Of a stretch of 43,637 nucleotides of DNA, positions 1 through 7,699 are shown in pieces (within the stretch, counting starts at the first letter, position 1; every line of letters begins with the position of its first letter). The notes beneath the pieces are model-generated. The model searched no databases. It saw only the letters and a program-made list of their open reading frames with translations, and was not told the origin of the DNA. Source of the stretch: an uncultured Halomicronema sp. (GTDB lineage: Bacteria > Cyanobacteriota > Cyanobacteriia > Phormidesmidales > Phormidesmidaceae); the NCBI GenBank assembly GCA_937899725.1, contig CALCCA010000013.1, positions 1 through 43,637 of the forward strand. Direction: 5' to 3'. The translations under genes were made by a program, and so were the position numbers.

Positions 1-240
1 CCTGGGCAATGCGTACCAGTCGTTGGGAGAGTACCAGCGGGCGATCACGTTTCACGAGCAACACAATGAGATAGCGCGCGCCATTGGAGACCGTGGTGGC
101 GAAGCGAATTCCCTCGGCTCCCTGGGCAATGCGTACCAGTCGTTAGGAGAGTACCAGCGGGCGATCACGTTTCACGAGCAATCTTTAGAGATAGCGCGCG
201 CCATTGGAGACCGCCATGGCGCGGCCCGGTCCCTAATCGC
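1..240 (+). repeat. 120-bp tandem TPR-coding repeats (left part)
   Basis: Units 1-120 and 121-240 each encode one 40-residue TPR. Their first 61 bases differ at a single position, while the second halves have diverged. The same unit occurs at 43457-43576 and begins again at 43577. The near-identity points to recent unit expansion or homogenisation. Confidence 0.9.
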
Positions 241-508
241 TCTCAGTCAACTACACCATGCGTGTGGTCGACCGAGAGAGGGGTTTTCAGCCGCCATGGC
301 GGCCAACCAAATTTTCCAGGAACTTGACTTACCTCTGGAGGCATGGATTCTTCCAAAATGGGTAAAGTCGACCGTGAAATTTGCTCAACGAGGGCAGGTG
401 CAATTGGTCTCATGTGCGCTCATCGGGCTGCTCGCCTTCCCGTTTGCGTTGATTGGGCTCATCGGTTTGTTAGGCTGGCGACTCCTTGTGGGCCGGTTTC
501 GTCGGTAG
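1..508 (+). CDS. C-terminal part of NLR-like TPR protein (continues from the right end)
   Basis: Partial gene, open from base 2 to the stop at 506-508. It encodes about one and a half 40-residue tetratricopeptide repeats (NAYQSLGEYQRAITFHEQ type), a degenerate last helix pair, and a C-terminal hydrophobic stretch rich in Leu, Ile and Phe followed by Arg residues, which looks like one membrane-spanning helix. Bases 1-61 are identical to 43577-43637, and the frame matches the open gene that starts at 42033. On a circle the two pieces join into one P-loop NTPase-TPR protein of about 684 residues, provided no repeat was lost in assembly. TPRs in such STAND/NLR proteins normally act as the sensor; the terminal helix could anchor it at the membrane. 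No complete C-terminal domain family was recognised. Confidence 0.8.
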   Translation, partial: LGNAYQSLGEYQRAITFHEQHNEIARAIGDRGGEANSLGSLGNAYQSLGEYQRAITFHEQSLEIARAIGDRHGAARSLIALSQLHHACGRPREGFSAAMAANQIFQELDLPLEAWILPKWVKSTVKFAQRGQVQLVSCALIGLLAFPFALIGLIGLLGWRLLVGRFRR

Positions 509-519
509 CCACTAAAAGT

Positions 520-587
520 ACTTGAGTGATTTAACGCTTACTCAAGTACTCAAGCACTTACTCAATTACTCAAGTGCCCACTCAAGT
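520..587. repeat. 8-bp direct repeat array, centromere-like (ACTCAAGT)
   Basis: ACTCAAGT or close variants lie at 540-547, 548-555, 560-567, 568-575 and 580-587, with 4-bp spacers at 556-559 and 576-579 that keep the half-step register. An inverted copy, ACTTGAGT, is at 520-527. The array overlaps the 3' end of the RHH gene, whose last codons are made of the repeats. RHH partition proteins bind arrays of short direct repeats, so this is a likely parS-type centromere or operator; that role is inferred. Confidence 0.6.
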
Positions 588-853
588 AATTTTCTGACTA
601 GGTCAGACTTCGAGGTGCGGAGGGTTCGGGCTCTCTCCGCCAGCTTGTCATTCAGGTCTACCGGAATATCTACATTGAGCCGGATTGTCGCCGCCTTCTC
701 CTCTGGCTGCATTGTGGCCCAAGGGTCAGGCTTCGGCGGTAGCTCCTGCGGCGCTGTCTGGGGTTTACCTGCCGGGTTCTTGGTTTTAGGTTGTTCTGCT
801 GACTGCTCCGGCTGCTTCGCCGCGCTAAAAATATCGTCGAAATTAGTGGCCAT
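566..853 (-). CDS. Ribbon-helix-helix plasmid partition protein (ParB/ParG-like)
   Basis: A 95-residue protein. Residues 1-45 form a Pro/Gln-rich disordered tail. Residues 57-95 have the RHH pattern: a beta strand (TIRLNVDIPVDL) followed by two helices (LAERARTLRTSKSDLVRKLL). Its ATG (853-851) overlaps the stop of the parA remnant, the usual ParA-ParG arrangement of type Ib partition operons, where the RHH protein binds the centromere and stimulates ParA through its flexible tail. Its C-terminal codons lie inside an 8-bp repeat array, the likely binding site. Its cognate ParA has been destroyed by the adjacent Tn3 element, so it may be an orphan, a repressor, or served by another ParA. Confidence 0.75.
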   Translation of the reverse strand: MATNFDDIFSAAKQPEQSAEQPKTKNPAGKPQTAPQELPPKPDPWATMQPEEKAATIRLNVDIPVDLNDKLAERARTLRTSKSDLVRKLLEWALE

Positions 854-1055
854 TGATTTCCTCCCAAACAGCTTGCCAATCGTGCCAGGCGACGCCCTTC
901 ACCGTGCGACCCTCATCCGCCGCCTTGATGTACTCCTTATAGCGACGAATCGGGCGCGAGATGACGGGGAGACCGTGACGCTGGAGCGCCGCGATCGCCT
1001 CCGGCCCATCCTTTTGCGGAGGTGGTGGCGATAGTGTGATCAGGCAGCGATAGTT
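843..1055 (-). pseudogene. parA: 3' remnant of a parA gene, truncated by a Tn3-family element
   Basis: On the minus strand the frame from the Tn3 inverted repeat to the TAA at 845-843 reads as the last 70 or so residues of a ParA partition ATPase: a PPPPQKDGPEAIAALQ segment, then GLPVISRPIRRYKEY and a closing helix. The P-loop and all catalytic parts are missing. No start codon belongs to it, and the missing 5' part is not found on the far side of the transposon, so DNA was lost or rearranged after insertion. The stop overlaps the ATG of the RHH gene in the sequence ATGGCCACTAA. Recognition of ParA rests on the C-terminal pattern and operon position. Confidence 0.7.
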
Positions 1056-1097
1056 GGCCTTAAACTAGCGAAGCTGCGATTTGAGCCCATTTAGTTC
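1056..1097 (+). repeat. Tn3-family left terminal inverted repeat
   Basis: 42 bp containing TAAACTAGCGAAGCTGCGAT, matching the reverse complement of 4394-4435 with two mismatches. The length is close to the 38 bp usual for the family; the exact outer end is uncertain. Confidence 0.85.
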
Positions 1098-1347
1098 TTG
1101 TGAACTATACAACTCTCATCACTGGAGATATATCATCTCAAAGTAAGTCTCAATCCCCTGAAAACGGTTGGCCTAAATGTGGCCTGAATTTAGTTTTTGT
1201 AGTACAGCTGAAACGCTCTAAGTTGGTGAGACTCAGGGTTCAATGAGTGTTTAATGAGTCTGGCTAAAAAGTCCCTTCCAGCAAGGGTTTCGGTACCTTT
1301 TTTGAGACAGAATAGTTGCGATTCGGCGCAGCTATTCTCCTGGCTGT

Positions 1348-4326
1348 CTAAGCAGAAATTCCCCCTATAGCTGGCAGATCTAAATCCAAACGTTCACTTA
1401 GATCGAGCCTAAAAGCCCCATAGGGAGTGACATGCTGCCAAAGGAGCGGCGTCAAGGCCCGCAAGTCCTCGCTTTGCATTTGAGCCATCCACTCAGGCTC
1501 ACTCAACACCCGCTGAATCATTAAGGTGTTGACATACACCAGACTGATTTGCAGCAGATGCAAAGCCAAGGCTGATAATTCCTGCTGGTCGCGTCGATTG
1601 CTGGCAAACTCGCCACTACGCCCATAGAAAATGAAGTCGTTGGCCCCATTCCACCGTTCCACCACGTTCAGCCCCTCCTGAATCTCTTGACGCAAGGCTA
1701 CCGAGTGGAGATAACGACACAGGAAGATCGTTTTAACGGCTCTCCCCAATTCGCTCAACGCTTGATGTGTCGGATGCTTGGTCTCGGAGCGATTGAACTG
1801 TTTGAGGATCACGTCGGTTTCTGCTGTGCCTAACCGGAGTGCTGTGGCGTACTTGATCATCTGGTCGTACTGCTGTCGAATTAGCTCCCAGTTAATCGCC
1901 CGCTGCAGCACGGGTTGCAGGTTGGGATAGTCGGCCTTAGTGCCAGGTGCTGGTAGGTAAAGGCGCTGTACACCAATCCGCTTCAAACGCGGCATCAGGT
2001 CGAAGCCCAGCAAATGGCAAAAGGCAAAGGCCATCTCACTCTGACCATGCGAATCGACATAGTTGCGCTCGACGGTCATCTCCGTATTGTGGCGCAATAA
2101 GCCTTCGAGCATAGCCGCCACCTCCGAAGAAGAGCAGGTCTTGAGTTGGGAGTAGATGCACACGGACTTTTTCTCGACATGCCAGTAGATCATCACACCC
2201 CGACCCCCATAGCGTTGATGCCACTCTGTCATTAGGTTCTGGTCCCAAGCGCCAAACTGTTTGGAATCTGAGGCACAGGCTGAAGTCCCCTCGCCCCAAA
2301 TGTCCGCTATGCGTACCTGCAAAACGGCGTTGACGACTTGGGCGATCGCATTGCGGAGATGTTCTTGGTGAATGTAGTGACGTTTGACGTACAGCAAATT
2401 GCGATCAGTTTCATCACCGACTCCGGCGCAAACCCGTTGCAGTCCCGTATTCGTGCCCAAACCATAGAGGCAAAGTAGTAACCGGCGCTGGAGCAGGCTG
2501 CGCTCTAAGTTCTCGCGGGTGGCTGTGGTTTCAAACTGCTGGGTGAAGTTGACGCGCAGATCGGTTTCCTTCAGCATCTCCAGCAGTCCCGTCAGTGGCC
2601 AGCGGTGGTTGATCTCCCGCTTCAGTTTCAGCAGGTTGAGCGGCTCGGGCTGAGCGGCCAAAGGGGAGACTGAAATCCAGCCATTCTTGCGCTCTAAAAT
2701 CCGCACGCCTGGATTCTTGGGCAGGCCGCGATCCAGCGTCCTCAGAGCAGTTTGCATTGTCTGTTGCAGCTGCTCAACAAAGGCATCGGCGGCCAGCGGC
2801 TGTTTCAGTTCCTGGTAATAAACCTGGCGGTGAGCGTCGAAATCTTGAGGCAGGTCTTGCTCAGGATTGCTATAGCGTCGTCCCCCTTCTACCCAAATCG
2901 CCCGAGAGCGTAGCTTTTCCCGCAAGGCCTGCAGCACGCAAATTTCGTAGTTGACGCGATTGATGTGAACCTCGCCCTGGTCGTCCGGTTCGCCAATCAG
3001 TTCTATCCAGTCAGTCGGGAGAACACCGTCAATGACCAGTTCCTCATCTGGGTCGTAGTTGCGGCTGGTGCTGTCGCGATAACGGTTGAGTAAGGCCAGG
3101 GCGGCAATCACCGGCTGGTGCTGTTCATTGTTGGAGTGGAAATTGAGGGTTTCTAAGATCGCTGGCACCATGCGCCGGTAGTGATGCAGATATGAGCTGC
3201 GGATACGGGTGTGGACCTTTTCTTGGTAGGTGGCACCGGTGGTCTGCTCATCGATTAACGCTTGCAGGGTTTCTGGACCAGCCACGGGATACACGACTTC
3301 TTTGACCGCGCCCTCGGGTGATTGCAGAGAGGCGATCGCAATCTTCAGTAGCAGGGACTCTTTGCGAGGGACCCGTTTGAAGGCCGCGACTAACTCCCGC
3401 TCCACGCGGCGTTCCGCATTGAGGCTGAGACGATGCACAATCTGAATTAGCAAGGTGACCAGGCTATCGATGATTTCGTGCTGTCGCTGCCAGCAGAAGG
3501 CGGCCACCAGGGTATAGCGAATCGCTGCCGGATGTCGCCGCAGATCCCGAGGGAATTCTGTCGAGGCGCGTCGTCGATACTGCTGCACCAGCTTCGGCGC
3601 GACCAACGTAAAGAGCGGGTTGGGCAAGCCCAGAGCCCGAAGGCTTTTCAGCTTATCAATTTCAGCCAATAAGCTATTCAGGCCGAGGCGGCCAGGGTCG
3701 GTTTTGAGATTATTCAGTTGCGACTGACGGAAGTATTCTGGTTCATCGGTTAGGGGGCTCTCGGTGTCAAGCAATGCATCCAAGTTTTTGCAGGTTTGGG
3801 CCGATAATTGAGCCGTGATTTGACGACAGAAGTCCTGTTCATGGCTACGAGCTGCCGACCGCATCAATCGCTCTAATTCCTTCCGGGTCGGAGGTTCTAG
3901 TTGGAATTGTTGAAGGCGTTGATAGACCTGAGCTTTGATGGCTTCAAACGACAGTCCTAGCGGCAAGACGTCTTTCATCAACCAGGTCTTCATCTGCTGC
4001 TTATCCGCTTGGGTAATGGGCCGGAAACCTAAGAATGTCCGAACCTGATGGCGATGAGCCTTAAATCGTCCTCCTGACCACGAATATCCTCGGTAGTCTT
4101 CCTCAGCGAGCTTGAGTTGCTGAGCGATGAAATGAGCAACCATTTTGGGGACTTCAACTGGATGCTGCGGGAACCGAGCTTCGACTTGAAAAAACTTCAA
4201 CAAAACGGCAAACCCCAAGCGGTTAGAGGGATTGGCATTCGTCAGGTCTTCTGGCAGCAGGGCCAGTTCTGCTGGCGTCAAGATGAATTGCTCGATCAGT
4301 TCTTCCGGTTCCCACTGTCGTTTCAT
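1348..4326 (-). CDS. tnpA: Tn3-family transposase TnpA
   Basis: About 992 residues, full length for Tn3-family TnpA. The N-terminal region begins [20 protein letters not shown], typical of the DNA-binding DUF4158 part. The C-terminal DDE catalytic domain shows the first Asp in CASDSKQFG, the second in [20 protein letters not shown], and the Glu in the segment [16 protein letters not shown]. It catalyses replicative transposition at the terminal inverted repeats. I chose the ATG at 4326 over an upstream GTG because AGGAG lies seven bases before it. No tnpR or res site accompanies it, so cointegrates would need host recombination or an outside resolvase. The reading frame is intact, so it may still be active. 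Confidence 0.95.
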   Translation of the reverse strand: MKRQWEPEELIEQFILTPAELALLPEDLTNANPSNRLGFAVLLKFFQVEARFPQHPVEVPKMVAHFIAQQLKLAEEDYRGYSWSGGRFKAHRHQVRTFLGFRPITQADKQQMKTWLMKDVLPLGLSFEAIKAQVYQRLQQFQLEPPTRKELERLMRSAARSHEQDFCRQITAQLSAQTCKNLDALLDTESPLTDEPEYFRQSQLNNLKTDPGRLGLNSLLAEIDKLKSLRALGLPNPLFTLVAPKLVQQYRRRASTEFPRDLRRHPAAIRYTLVAAFCWQRQHEIIDSLVTLLIQIVHRLSLNAERRVERELVAAFKRVPRKESLLLKIAIASLQSPEGAVKEVVYPVAGPETLQALIDEQTTGATYQEKVHTRIRSSYLHHYRRMVPAILETLNFHSNNEQHQPVIAALALLNRYRDSTSRNYDPDEELVIDGVLPTDWIELIGEPDDQGEVHINRVNYEICVLQALREKLRSRAIWVEGGRRYSNPEQDLPQDFDAHRQVYYQELKQPLAADAFVEQLQQTMQTALRTLDRGLPKNPGVRILERKNGWISVSPLAAQPEPLNLLKLKREINHRWPLTGLLEMLKETDLRVNFTQQFETTATRENLERSLLQRRLLLCLYGLGTNTGLQRVCAGVGDETDRNLLYVKRHYIHQEHLRNAIAQVVNAVLQVRIADIWGEGTSACASDSKQFGAWDQNLMTEWHQRYGGRGVMIYWHVEKKSVCIYSQLKTCSSSEVAAMLEGLLRHNTEMTVERNYVDSHGQSEMAFAFCHLLGFDLMPRLKRIGVQRLYLPAPGTKADYPNLQPVLQRAINWELIRQQYDQMIKYATALRLGTAETDVILKQFNRSETKHPTHQALSELGRAVKTIFLCRYLHSVALRQEIQEGLNVVERWNGANDFIFYGRSGEFASNRRDQQELSALALHLLQISLVYVNTLMIQRVLSEPEWMAQMQSEDLRALTPLLWQHVTPYGAFRLDLSERLDLDLPAIGGISA

Positions 4327-4393
4327 GATTCTCCTCACTGTTAGCTTGCGCTCAACATATCAGTGAGAAACTCCGAGGCAGACTAATGCAAAT

Positions 4394-4435
4394 GAACTAA
4401 ATGGGCCCAAATCGCAGCTTCGCTAGTTTAGGGCC
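4394..4435 (-). repeat. Tn3-family right terminal inverted repeat
   Basis: Inverted partner of 1056-1097. The truncated IS5-like transposase frame meets it at 4435, so the junction marks the insertion or rearrangement point. Confidence 0.85.
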
Positions 4436-4815
4436 TAGAAGCAGAAACCCTTAGTCTCGACGCTGGCATTGCAGGTATTCTTCACCGCTTGTGAGTCAAT
4501 CATGATGAGGGTGGTCCACTGCGGCTTTTTTCCGACCTGACCCCGCACCCGCTTATGCAGAGTGGTCATCAGTTGCTCAAGCGCGCCCGCCTCGCGCCAC
4601 TGCTTGTAGTGCCAATAGACCGTTGAGTAGGGCGGCAAGTCTTTCGGCAAGTCGGCCCAATTACAGCCATTCTTGAGGCGATAGAGAATGCCATCGATAA
4701 TCGCTCGATAACTCCACTCCAGGGGGCGGGTTTGCTGCTTCGGGGGCAAGATTTCGAGCAATAGAGGTTCGAAGATTGCCCATTCGGCATCGGTCAAACT
4801 ACTGGCATAGGCCAT
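4435..4815 (-). pseudogene. N-terminal half of an IS5-family transposase, truncated
   Basis: 126 codons beginning MAYASSLTDAEWAIFEPLL, the standard opening of IS5-family (IS427-like) transposases, then the helical DUF4096-type domain (NGCNWADLPKDLPPYSTVYW) and the first catalytic Asp in LIMIDSQAVKNT. The frame stops at the Tn3 inverted repeat just after the sequence ETKGFCF, where full-length members continue for another 100 or more residues with the rest of the DDE core. The C-terminal half is not found elsewhere in the window. The insertion sequence was therefore broken by the Tn3 element or by a deletion at its end. Confidence 0.85.
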
Positions 4816-5090
4816 TGATCTTCAGCTGTAAGGAACAACTCCAGCTTCCCGCATTACTCAAAAGATCTCAAATGGGCTCTATAGGGGGCAGGCATCAGCA
4901 GTTCTCCAAACTCATATCCACTTTAAACGACCTGACCTTTCTACGGATTGCTATATCAGTTTGACGATAATCGGGTATGGTCAACCTAAGCCTGGGAGTC
5001 GCCCTCAGGACTTGGCGCTCTGCGCTTTTGCCCCGCACGTTGTGCTGCTGCGCTAAAGCCCTCTCTCGCTCTGCGCGCTCTATTTTTGTC
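4816..5090. other. Intergenic region with the probable IS5 end
   Basis: Starts with the 5' untranslated part of the IS5-like element; its outer end may be near 4878 (GAGCCCATTTGAGATC read on the minus strand, next to a TA). The remaining 200 bp or so hold no convincing gene or RNA. Confidence 0.4.
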
Positions 5091-6146
5091 TCATTCGGTG
5101 CTTTCGTCTTGCCCTTCAGCGAGTTGCAGGGCATTCTCAAACTCCGCCTGTAGTTGCTCTGTGGTTGGTAGCTCGCCTTGCAAATCTTGCGGGAGCTGGT
5201 GAGTGGCCACCGCGATGGGATTGCGCAGGTTGCGAATGGCGTATTCGGCGATGGTTTTGTTCTTGGTTTTGCAGAGAATAATGCCAATAGTGGGGCGGTC
5301 ATAGTCTTTGCGCAGCTGCTCGTCTACCGCTGAGATAAACAGATTCATGCGACCCGAATATTCCGGTCTAAAGTCCTCCATTTCGAGTTCGATAATGACG
5401 AAGCATCTGAGTTCTAGATGGTAGAACAGCATGTCGAGATAAAAGTCTTCTCCGCCAATGTCGAGGCGATGATGATGACCCACAAAGGAGAAGCCCACCC
5501 CCAGCTCTAGCAAAAAGTCACGCATATGTTTGACTAAGGCGCGTTCTAGCTCTTGCTCTTTGACGTCTTTAGAGAGCGTGAGAAAGTCAAGGTGATAGGG
5601 GTCTTTGAGGACTTGGTGTGCCAGGTCTGATTGGGCCGGGGGCAGGGTGGTGTCAAAGTTGGTGGATGGGCTGCCTTCGCGTTCGTAGAGCTGGGTTTCG
5701 ATTTGTGCAGTCAAGACGCTACGGCTCCAGCCGTGGTGGATGGTTTTCTGAGCATACCAGCGGCGCTTTAAGGGATTTTTGATCTTCTCTATCAGTAGGC
5801 AGTTATGCTTCCAGGGGATTTTTGCACCAACTTGGTGCAAAATTGTCTCGTCTGACCAGGCCTCGGCAAATGATTTCATATAGCCCAAGTTGCGAGCCGA
5901 GAAGCCGGTCATTTCAGGAAATTCTTGCTTGAGGTCTTTGGAGAGTTGGGTAATGACTTTGGCCCCCCAGCCCTCCGCTTGCTGGCGAACGAGAATTTCT
6001 TGCCCAATTTGCCAGTAGAGCACAATCATCTCTTGGTTGACGGCGATCGCGGCCTTCAGTTGAGATGACCGAATCCGTTCTTTTAGACCCTCCAGTAAAG
6101 CGCGGTAGTTGTCGTTATTGGATAGCACGGACGCAGCTTTCGCCAT
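5091..6146 (-). CDS. YhcG-type PDDEXK nuclease (DUF1016), copy 1
   Basis: 351 residues from the ATG at 6146 (an upstream TTG is less likely). The N-terminal DUF1016_N helical domain is marked by VLYWQIGQEILVRQQAEGWG and the sequence FSARNLGYMKSFAEAW. The C-terminal PDDEXK nuclease domain includes Asp238 in FYLDMLFYHLELRCFVIIEL. Such proteins occur in defence islands and near restriction systems; the substrate is unknown. Where the family normally has Glu-x-Lys (ELK), this copy reads E253-L-E255, a Lys-to-Glu change expected to weaken or abolish metal-dependent cleavage. A second full copy lies at 40337-41398 and a fragment of a third at 39643-39776. No clear ribosome binding site was seen. 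The gene is separate from the par operon behind it. Confidence 0.88.
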   Translation of the reverse strand: MAKAASVLSNNDNYRALLEGLKERIRSSQLKAAIAVNQEMIVLYWQIGQEILVRQQAEGWGAKVITQLSKDLKQEFPEMTGFSARNLGYMKSFAEAWSDETILHQVGAKIPWKHNCLLIEKIKNPLKRRWYAQKTIHHGWSRSVLTAQIETQLYEREGSPSTNFDTTLPPAQSDLAHQVLKDPYHLDFLTLSKDVKEQELERALVKHMRDFLLELGVGFSFVGHHHRLDIGGEDFYLDMLFYHLELRCFVIIELEMEDFRPEYSGRMNLFISAVDEQLRKDYDRPTIGIILCKTKNKTIAEYAIRNLRNPIAVATHQLPQDLQGELPTTEQLQAEFENALQLAEGQDESTE

Positions 6147-6189
6147 AGTCAATAAATTCGTGAGAGTGATGCCGCCATGTAGCTGTTGG

Positions 6190-6245
6190 ATGTCCAGATG
6201 CTTAAGTGTCTGAATGTTTGAACATCCAAGCTTCTAAGCATTCAG
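6190..6245. repeat. Seven in-register 8-bp repeats downstream of the par operon
   Basis: ATGTCCAG, ATGCTTAA, GTGTCTGA, ATGTTTGA, ACATCCAA, GCTTCTAA and GCATTCAG follow each other without gaps from 6190 to 6245. The last unit overlaps the stop of the RHH gene, the same geometry as at 520-587. Probable binding array for the RHH partition protein. Confidence 0.65.
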
Positions 6246-6508
6246 GAGTGACGTTCTCGAAGCCATTGACTGATCAGGTCTTCAACGATGTCGCTCATTT
6301 CCAGATTGTCCTCTAGGGCAGCCATCTTGAACGCTCGATGAATGTCTTTAGGAATGTAGAACGTTGTGCGCTGATAGTTGGGGTCTTTGCCTTTAGCTTT
6401 GCTGGAGTTGGCCGAAGGTTTTGCTGCGGACGTCGGCTCCCCAACCTTTGACAAATCTGCTGTTTGGTTTTTTCCTACAGATCCCATGAGTGAATCAAAA
6501 CGGCTCAT
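6242..6508 (-). CDS. Ribbon-helix-helix partition protein, partner of ParA
   Basis: 88 residues: a polar, Ser/Ala/Lys-rich disordered N-terminal 45 residues, then an RHH domain (YQRTTFYIPKDIHRAFKMAA strand-helix, then MSDIVEDLISQWL as the second helix). It is translationally coupled to ParA by a 4-base ATGA overlap at 6505-6508. In type Ib partition the RHH protein binds the centromere, autorepresses the operon and stimulates the ParA ATPase. Arrays of 8-bp repeats lie on both sides (6190-6245 and 7135-7396). It resembles the 95-residue protein at 566-853 in layout but has a different DNA-contact strand, fitting the different repeat sequences beside the two genes. Confidence 0.8.
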   Translation of the reverse strand: MSRFDSLMGSVGKNQTADLSKVGEPTSAAKPSANSSKAKGKDPNYQRTTFYIPKDIHRAFKMAALEDNLEMSDIVEDLISQWLRERHS

Positions 6509-7098
6509 GCAAGTACCTCCTCCCCGACTTCTCGATAACAGCGCCAGGCAATACCGGCATATTGGTCACCCTTGATGTCATACACAGGCACCCCCGCTAA
6601 AGCGGCTTTCTGAAAAACATTCAAACGACGAATCCCCCCTTTAAATAGCGGTAGCTGAGCATTCTCCAGAGACATCCGCGCTTCTTCACCCGCAAGATTC
6701 GGCTTGGGAGGAATGATCGTGAGCAAAATACGATAGTCGGTTTCGAGCGTTTGCAGCACTTCCAGCATTTGCAGCATCGCGCCCATCGCCAGTGCATCGG
6801 GCGACGTCGGCAGAACCAAAAGATCACAGCCTTCCGCCAATGTCTTCAAGTCTTCGGGAGCGGGTCTAGCGGGGGTATCGATCACAATGTGCTCAAATTG
6901 TCGGCCAAATTTAACAGCCTGCTTCTCGTCCACAACTTTGAAGGGCAAATTGCCCCGATGGCTCCAGTCTAAGGCTGAGCGATTCAAATCTCCGTCCACT
7001 AGCAGGGTCGGAGCATGTTGCTGCAAGTAGGCAGCGAGATGGAGGGCGGTTGTGGTTTTACCTACCCCACCTTTGAAACTAGCAATGGTCACAATCAT
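6505..7098 (-). CDS. parA: ParA-family plasmid partition ATPase
   Basis: 197 residues from the ATG at 7098, preceded by GGAG nine bases upstream; a TTG further upstream is less likely. The deviant Walker A motif FKGGVGKTTTALHLA is at residues 8-22, followed by LLVDGDLNRSALDW (Walker A') and HIVIDTPARP (Walker B). The short form without an N-terminal HTH is typical of type Ib ParA proteins, which rely on a small RHH partner. It segregates plasmid copies by ATP-dependent nucleoid binding. The upstream region is filled with 8-bp repeats that can serve as both centromere and operator. This is the only intact ParA with an RHH partner in the window, the other one having been destroyed at 843-1055. 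Confidence 0.92.
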   Translation of the reverse strand: MIVTIASFKGGVGKTTTALHLAAYLQQHAPTLLVDGDLNRSALDWSHRGNLPFKVVDEKQAVKFGRQFEHIVIDTPARPAPEDLKTLAEGCDLLVLPTSPDALAMGAMLQMLEVLQTLETDYRILLTIIPPKPNLAGEEARMSLENAQLPLFKGGIRRLNVFQKAALAGVPVYDIKGDQYAGIAWRCYREVGEEVLA

Positions 7099-7134
7099 GG
7101 CAAGACTCCACAACGGACATTGAAACTATATCGA

Positions 7135-7396
7135 ACATTCAAGCGTTTGAACTTCTAGATGCTTGAATGTTTAGATGTCTAAATGCGTAAAATGTGGCGT
7201 GCAATCACCCCTGCGATATTGTTGCCCATGAATAGACATCTAAATGCTCAGATGTTTGAATGCTTGAACGTCTCGTGATAATCTCTGCGAGGGGATTTTT
7301 GAAGAGGCGGAAATCCCAGCACGGTTTCCGCTATCTGAATATTTAAACATCTGGATGTCTGATAATTCCTGGATGTCTAAATGCTCAAATGTCTAA
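7135..7396. repeat. Three clusters of 8-bp repeats upstream of parA (parS/operator)
   Basis: Cluster I, 7135-7190: seven contiguous 8-mers including ATGCTTGA, ATGTTTAG and ATGTCTAA. Cluster II, 7228-7275: six contiguous 8-mers. Cluster III, 7333-7396: ATCTGA, then ATATTTAA, ACATCTGG and ATGTCTGA, a 10-bp break, then ATGTCTAA, ATGCTCAA and ATGTCTAA. The consensus is roughly ANRTYYRA with exact 8-bp register, as expected for cooperative RHH binding on one helix face. Role inferred from position and from known RHH centromeres. Confidence 0.7.
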
Positions 7397-7699
7397 ATTA
7401 ATTCATGGATTTAATGAGCTGGTCTAGAAGGTAGAGGCGGATCCAAAATTCAGAGGGGATGAGATGTAAGAGTGAAGGGGTGTGCCAGTTGGCGAAAGCC
7501 GCTGGCCTACTTTTGGATTATTCGTTCACCAGAGAACCTGTGCCAGTTGCCCGAACCCCTTGAAATCTCGTGGCGCGGCGATCGCCCGCTCAAATCCGCG
7601 CGATCGCCGTTGTGTTCTGGACTCCACCCCCCTTGCAGACGAAGGAGTAGTTGCGGATCGTAGCAGCTATTCCAGCGATCTCGGCTCCATAGAAAAGAC
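7397..7699. other. Non-coding stretch with two TGTGCCAGTTG repeats
   Basis: No supportable gene. It contains TGTGCCAGTTG at 7481-7491 and 7539-7549, and two HIP1 octamers. The same 11-mer flanks the repeat block at 32168-32319. Confidence 0.5.

Larger units (their letters stand above)
1056..4435 (-). mobile_element. Tn3-family element with transposase only
   Basis: The unit is bounded by 42-bp imperfect terminal inverted repeats (1056-1097 and 4394-4435, two mismatches) and carries one gene, a Tn3-family tnpA of about 992 residues. There is no resolvase gene, no obvious passenger, and only about 250 bp of non-coding DNA between the left repeat and the tnpA stop (1098-1347), in which no gene was seen. 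The flanks (TAGTT on the left, TAGAA on the right) are not a clear 5-bp target duplication. The element cuts parA on one side and an IS5-like transposase on the other. Confidence 0.85.

Noticed and set aside
1098-1347. A resolvase or passenger gene inside the Tn3 element
   Set aside because: No frame of useful length or motif on either strand in the 250 bp between the left repeat and tnpA.
7135-7396. Repeat arrays as a CRISPR array
   Set aside because: Units are 8 bp, contiguous and degenerate, without spacers, and no cas genes are present; RHH binding sites fit better.
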